From the NCBI RefSeq assembly GCF_009707955.1, contig NZ_WMDQ01000003.1, forward strand, positions 468,670-532,669: a stretch of DNA of 64,000 nt. Direction: 5' to 3'. The stretch is from Flavobacterium sp. LC2016-13 (GTDB lineage Bacteria > Bacteroidota > Bacteroidia > Flavobacteriales > Flavobacteriaceae). The translations under genes were made by a program, and so were the position numbers. The notes under the pieces are model-generated. The model did no database searches. It was not told where the DNA came from and was given only the letters and a program-made list of their open reading frames with translations. Every line of letters begins with the position of its first letter. Positions within the stretch are counted from its first letter, which is position 1. Of the stretch, positions 60,830 through 64,000 are shown one piece after another.

Positions 60830-62137
60830 ATGTTGGAAAGCAGTTTTGGTTTGGGATTCTTTTTAAAAAGACCCAAAATAGAAAGTAAAGAATGGATCGT
60901 ATATTTCAGAATAACTGTTGACGGTATCCGTAAGGAAAGCTCAACGAAAAGAAAATGGGATAATACACGATGGGATCAAAGGTTCGAAAGAGCGGTCGGC
61001 TCAAAGGAAGATGCAAAGTCGCTGAACTTCTTTTTGGATTCGCTGACTTTAAAAATCAATGAAATCAAAACCGAAATGATGTACAGCGGCAAAACCATAA
61101 CCGCTGAGAAAATTATGGACGAGGTTCTGGGAAGGACAGCGCCAAAGATTAAGGTGCTCGAAGAATTTCAAAAGCATAATGATGAAATGGAGGCGCTTCT
61201 TGGAAAAGGCTATGCAAAAGGCACCCTTGACCGGTTTACCATTACTAAAAACCATTTGACTGCTTTTATAAAATTCAAGCTAAAAAAGCACGATCTTGAA
61301 TTTGCGGATTTGAATCTCGAGTTTGTAAAGGACTTCGAGTTTTACCTTAGAACTGTACGAGACTGCAGCAACAACACAACCCTAAAGTATATTGCAAATT
61401 TCAAAAAGATTGTAATCCGCGCCATTGATAAGGAATTAATCACCAAGGACCCATTTAAGAACTTTAAGGGACGTAAAACAAAACTGGTAAAAAAACCACT
61501 CACCTCACAGGAATTGTACGAACTTGAAAGTCATTATTTCACAACTGACAGGCTCAATGTCGTAAGGGATGTATTTGTCTTCCAATGCTACACTGGCCTG
61601 GCTTACATAGACGCTTATCAATTAAAGAAAACTGATATCAAAGAAGGCATTGATGGAAATCTATGGATTATGTCCGAAAGGCAGAAAACAAACTCATCAT
61701 TTAATGTACCTCTTCTTCCCCAAGCACTGAAAATAGTTGAAAAATATAAAGAGCACACGCTGTGTATGCAGCGTGGAACCGTGCTTCCTGTTTCATCCAA
61801 CCAGAAAATGAATGAGTATCTAAAAGAGGTGGCAGTCTTGTGTGGCTTTCCTTTTACATTAAACACGCATATGGCCCGCCGTACTTTTGGAAGCACTGTG
61901 ACATTAAATAACAACGTCCCTATTAATGTAGTTAAAGAACTGCTGGGTCATGCATCGGTAAAACAGACTGAGGCATATGCTATAACTGAGCAGGCCACAA
62001 TCGGTCGTGAAATGTCTATTCTCAATAAAAAACTCAATAAAACTGGATCCAAAATATCTAAACCTGATTTGGCGGTTCTCAGCAGGCTCGAAAAGGAAAT
62101 TCAGGCAATCAAAAAGAAATACAACATTTCTTCGTGA
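60830..62137 (+). CDS. Tyrosine recombinase/integrase of a Bacteroidota integrative element
   Basis: This encodes 435 residues: arm-binding N-terminal domain (~15-100), SAM-like core-binding domain (~115-210), catalytic domain (~220-410). Catalytic residues: HMARRTFGS (His/Arg, ~346-350), LLGHASVKQTEAYAI (His then nucleophile Tyr ~381). At the usual Arg-I site the sequence is CYTGLAYIDAYQLKKTD, i.e. Ala for Arg, as known in IntDOT-like enzymes of this phylum. It lies 290 bp after tRNA-Tyr. It would integrate and excise the element at this tRNA. Confidence 0.92.
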   Translation: MLESSFGLGFFLKRPKIESKEWIVYFRITVDGIRKESSTKRKWDNTRWDQRFERAVGSKEDAKSLNFFLDSLTLKINEIKTEMMYSGKTITAEKIMDEVLGRTAPKIKVLEEFQKHNDEMEALLGKGYAKGTLDRFTITKNHLTAFIKFKLKKHDLEFADLNLEFVKDFEFYLRTVRDCSNNTTLKYIANFKKIVIRAIDKELITKDPFKNFKGRKTKLVKKPLTSQELYELESHYFTTDRLNVVRDVFVFQCYTGLAYIDAYQLKKTDIKEGIDGNLWIMSERQKTNSSFNVPLLPQALKIVEKYKEHTLCMQRGTVLPVSSNQKMNEYLKEVAVLCGFPFTLNTHMARRTFGSTVTLNNNVPINVVKELLGHASVKQTEAYAITEQATIGREMSILNKKLNKTGSKISKPDLAVLSRLEKEIQAIKKKYNISS

Positions 62138-62165
62138 TCAATAAATTTCAAAATATATTTAAAAT

Positions 62166-62206
62166 TAAAAGAGGCTATCTCAAATATTTTGACATAGCCT
62201 CTTTTT
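62166..62206. terminator. Bidirectional terminator overlapping the 62180 gene's end
   Basis: AAAAGAGGCTAT / ATAGCCTCTTTTT around CTCAAATATTTTGAC. The stem includes the last codons (KKRLCQNI) and stop of the minus-strand gene. Confidence 0.78.
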
Positions 62207-62503
62207 ACACAACTTAACTTCGCTTTTATATCCTGGATGATAAGATGGGGTGTACTTAATGTATCCTAAATCCTGAAGCTGTTTAAAATACTTATGATAA
62301 GTCGGCAGCGTATTCACATGAGACAGCTCCATAATTTTACTGCGGCTGACTTTAATCCTTGTTCTTTGGCCCTGCCTATAGCCTAATCCCAGTATTGCTG
62401 TCAAAATTGATAGATGCCAGACATTTAGTTTAGGATCATTACTATACATTGACAGATAACTCATTATATAGCTTTCTTTTAATCTCTTAGTGTTTATCAT
62501 CAT
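62180..62503 (-). CDS. Small winged-helix-like mobile-element protein (paralogue of 62798-63100)
   Basis: About 107 residues, from the ATG pair at 62500/62503 that overlaps the end of the upstream HTH gene by 14-17 bp; the frame is open further upstream, but only within that gene. Its C-terminal half, TYHKYFKQLQDLGYIKYTPS then YHPGYKSEVKL, is clearly related to the 62798-63100 protein (TYHKCVQELHQYGYIKYRPS then FKKNRGSEVYF). The helix-then-wing pattern suggests DNA binding. Role in the element unknown. Confidence 0.65.
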   Translation of the reverse strand: MMINTKRLKESYIMSYLSMYSNDPKLNVWHLSILTAILGLGYRQGQRTRIKVSRSKIMELSHVNTLPTYHKYFKQLQDLGYIKYTPSYHPGYKSEVKLCKKRLCQNI

Positions 62504-62762
62504 CAAATAGTTTTTGAAGATCTTCTTTATTATAGTAGTACGATCCAAGCACTTTTTTGAAACGGACTTTTTGGCTTGTTCTAAGATTCTGTACTGAACC
62601 TGCTGAAATATCAAGCAGTTTTCTCACAGACTTGCTTTTAATCCACTCTGGTTCCAAAGTTTCTTTCCGTCCAGAATCCTTATCTTTAAATAAAGCCTGT
62701 ATTTTATCTACTAGAAGAAGACCAAACTGTCTCAGATCTTCCTTGGTTACAATTTCATTCAT
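62487..62762 (-). CDS. Helix-turn-helix (MerR/excisionase-like) protein
   Basis: This encodes 91 residues. After a helical N terminus, EWIKSKSVRKLLDISAGSVQ, then NLRTSQKVRFKKVLGSYYYN and KEDLQKLF, is the standard order of the HTH_17 domain of Bacteroidota mobile elements (winged helix with the YYY beta turn). Likely an excisionase or a transcription regulator of the element. It overlaps the 62180 gene. Confidence 0.85.
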   Translation of the reverse strand: MNEIVTKEDLRQFGLLLVDKIQALFKDKDSGRKETLEPEWIKSKSVRKLLDISAGSVQNLRTSQKVRFKKVLGSYYYNKEDLQKLFDDDKH

Positions 62763-62797
62763 AGTATAATTTCATAAAATTATTAATTGCAGAATCT

Positions 62798-63100
62798 TTA
62801 GATGTCCGCGTCAGCTGAAAACAAAAAATATACTTCACTTCCACGATTTTTTTTAAAAGATGGTCTATACTTTATATATCCATACTGATGAAGTTCCTGG
62901 ACACATTTATGATACGTATTTGCTGAAGAAACTTTAGCAATAACAATAATCTCCGAGCTAAAGACAAAAATTGGATTAATAAAGCCCTTAACGGATCTAA
63001 ATTGTAATAGAGCTGCATAAATGGCAATATGCATTGGACTAATCCGGTAATCATTCTCTATTGCTTTGAAAAAATCCGATAAAGGCTTTAATTTTTCCAT
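62798..63100 (-). CDS. Small winged-helix-like mobile-element protein
   Basis: This encodes 100 residues beginning MEKLKPLSDFFKAIENDYRI, with SPMHIAIYAALLQFRSVKG and the C-terminal paralogous part YGYIKYRPSFKKNRGSEVYF. Resembles the domain found in many Bacteroidota element proteins near excision genes. 5 bp downstream of the 63106 gene, 35 bp upstream of the HTH gene. Confidence 0.7.
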   Translation of the reverse strand: MEKLKPLSDFFKAIENDYRISPMHIAIYAALLQFRSVKGFINPIFVFSSEIIVIAKVSSANTYHKCVQELHQYGYIKYRPSFKKNRGSEVYFLFSADADI

Positions 63101-63105
63101 AACTT

Positions 63106-63915
63106 TTAAAGTGAGGGAGTTTTTCTTTTCTTTACTTTATTATCTTTCCTCCCTGAATCACCTTCATCAGAATCTAGATTTTTTTTTTGATCTTTAGATA
63201 CTGATTCTTTTTGAGATTCAGCCTTTTTCTCTTCCTTACTCTCTCGATGATTAATTCTTTGTAAATTTTCATCATAAACATTAACAGTCTTAAACTGGGG
63301 ATTTGCCTCCACAAACATTTTACTTTCAACACCGCTAACTACGAAAGTCGCTGACTGAAGATTTCCTTTTTTAAGGGAATTCAAAAGATCCTCTTTATAC
63401 TGGGGAGTATTGAGCTCCTTAATTGAATGTTTGGAAAGGCTGGCTTCCAGATCATATCCGTAGTTCTGATGGTATTGGTTCAACTTAAAATTACCATTAT
63501 CTGATTGTTTAAAGTCAATTTTCAGCCAGCAATTATAGCCCTCTCCTTCTTTATTTTTAAGATCTTTATTGACAGATCTGCCCTCCATCAAGTTATAAGC
63601 CTCTTTCATAGTAATGCTGGCGCTGTCTTTGTTGATGTAAAAGGTCTGTTCCAGACCAGGTTTGTTTTCTTCTTTCTGAAGATTGACGTGATAGGAATTA
63701 AAAAAGTACATATCAGTCTGTTCGGACTTTTTGAAGTTTAATTCTACAGTTAAGGTATCCTTATTTGGTACACCATTATTGATAATGCCGGTGTGCATGA
63801 TTTTAAAATCCTTTTCTCCCTTCATTATGTTCTCTCGCAGTTCAGCATCGAACGTTTCTCCAAATCCAGTATATTTTAACTGGTCTTTCAGGTAATCTAA
63901 ATTTTTCTCATTCAT
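63106..63915 (-). CDS. Conserved mobile-element protein (DUF3945/DUF4099-like)
   Basis: This encodes about 269 residues from MNEKNLDYLKDQLKYTGFGE; the frame is open to 63996, but those 27 codons read through the IS-end-like repeats. The N-terminal part (YLKDQLKYTGFGE, then TGIINNGVPNKDTLTVELNF) is found in Bacteroidota plasmids and conjugative elements. The last ~55 residues are a low-complexity Lys/Glu/Ser tail (QKESVSKDQKKNLDSDEGDS). No enzyme motif. First gene of the minus-strand element module. Confidence 0.72.
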   Translation of the reverse strand: MNEKNLDYLKDQLKYTGFGETFDAELRENIMKGEKDFKIMHTGIINNGVPNKDTLTVELNFKKSEQTDMYFFNSYHVNLQKEENKPGLEQTFYINKDSASITMKEAYNLMEGRSVNKDLKNKEGEGYNCWLKIDFKQSDNGNFKLNQYHQNYGYDLEASLSKHSIKELNTPQYKEDLLNSLKKGNLQSATFVVSGVESKMFVEANPQFKTVNVYDENLQRINHRESKEEKKAESQKESVSKDQKKNLDSDEGDSGRKDNKVKKRKTPSL

Positions 63916-63958
63916 TGTATTAGTGTAAAAACCAGTGATATTGATCATCTGATTCCAA

Positions 63959-63997
63959 TTTAAATTGACCACCAAGTTTTGGTTTAAATTGACCACC
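63959..63997. repeat. Double TTTAAATTGACCACC repeat (IS-end-like)
   Basis: TTTAAATTGACCACC at 63959-63973 and again at 63983-63997, 24 bp apart. Repeated TTTAAATTGACCACC-like ends are typical of IS21-family elements in Bacteroidota. No transposase is in view; it would lie outside the window. Confidence 0.6.
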
Positions 63998-64000
63998 TAA

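Noticed and set aside
63916..63996. N-terminal extension of the 63106 gene
   Set aside because: It reads through the IS-end-like repeats (VVNLN twice); the ATG at 63915 is the natural start.

Overview
The window is AT-rich chromosomal DNA of a member of the Bacteroidota, almost certainly a Flavobacterium-like organism. The evidence is the SusC/SusD pair with a DUF6377-type regulator, the GH97 enzyme, many -7 boxes of the form TAnnTTTG (some with a TTTG or TTG box 17-19 nt upstream), the lack of Shine-Dalgarno sequences, and flavobacterial-type dispersed inverted repeats.

Layout. 1-3.6 kb: small genes (a 5'-truncated gene, membrane proteins, a VOC protein, a single-domain response regulator). 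3.6-7.9 kb: a cupin protein and a minus-strand gluconate operon (gnd, gntP, gntK). 8.3-15.1 kb: a TetR regulator and a tripartite RND efflux operon, with four copies of a candidate operator and a 37-codon membrane peptide inside the operon. 15.2-18.1 kb: repeats, DoxX, VOC, DinB and a DUF1328 protein. 18.5-22.8 kb: a two-domain GT4 protein and a TetR-fabF pair with an operator inside its promoter. 23.0-29.9 kb: a lipid-transport operon (MlaE, MlaF, MlaD-type, AsmA) running into a low-affinity iron permease-family protein and an FAD oxidoreductase. 30-36 kb: a MarR-GNAT fusion, an AraC regulator, a DNA glycosylase and unknown membrane and barrel proteins. 36.2-48.5 kb: a polysaccharide utilisation locus (GH97, GH71/99-like, SusD, SusC, two accessory binding proteins, and a divergent TPR/HTH regulator). 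48.5-58.9 kb: sterol desaturase family protein, glutamate dehydrogenase behind a leader that looks like a transcription attenuator, EamA transporter, 2OG oxygenase, MoxR-type ATPase plus VWA protein, and small conserved genes. 59.1-60.3 kb: a TlpA-type gene split by an in-frame TGA. 60.46 kb: tRNA-Tyr, immediately followed by a tyrosine integrase and a minus-strand module typical of Bacteroidota integrative elements, which runs off the right edge and ends in an IS-end-like double repeat.

The most interesting signal lies between 51.28 and 51.63 kb on the minus strand. A TAnnTTTG promoter is followed almost at once by a 28-codon Met/Cys-rich ORF. The end of that ORF can pair with the 5' arm of an intrinsic terminator, and a second 27-codon Cys-rich ORF follows before the glutamate dehydrogenase gene. 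This has the layout of ribosome-mediated attenuation responding to sulfur amino acids.
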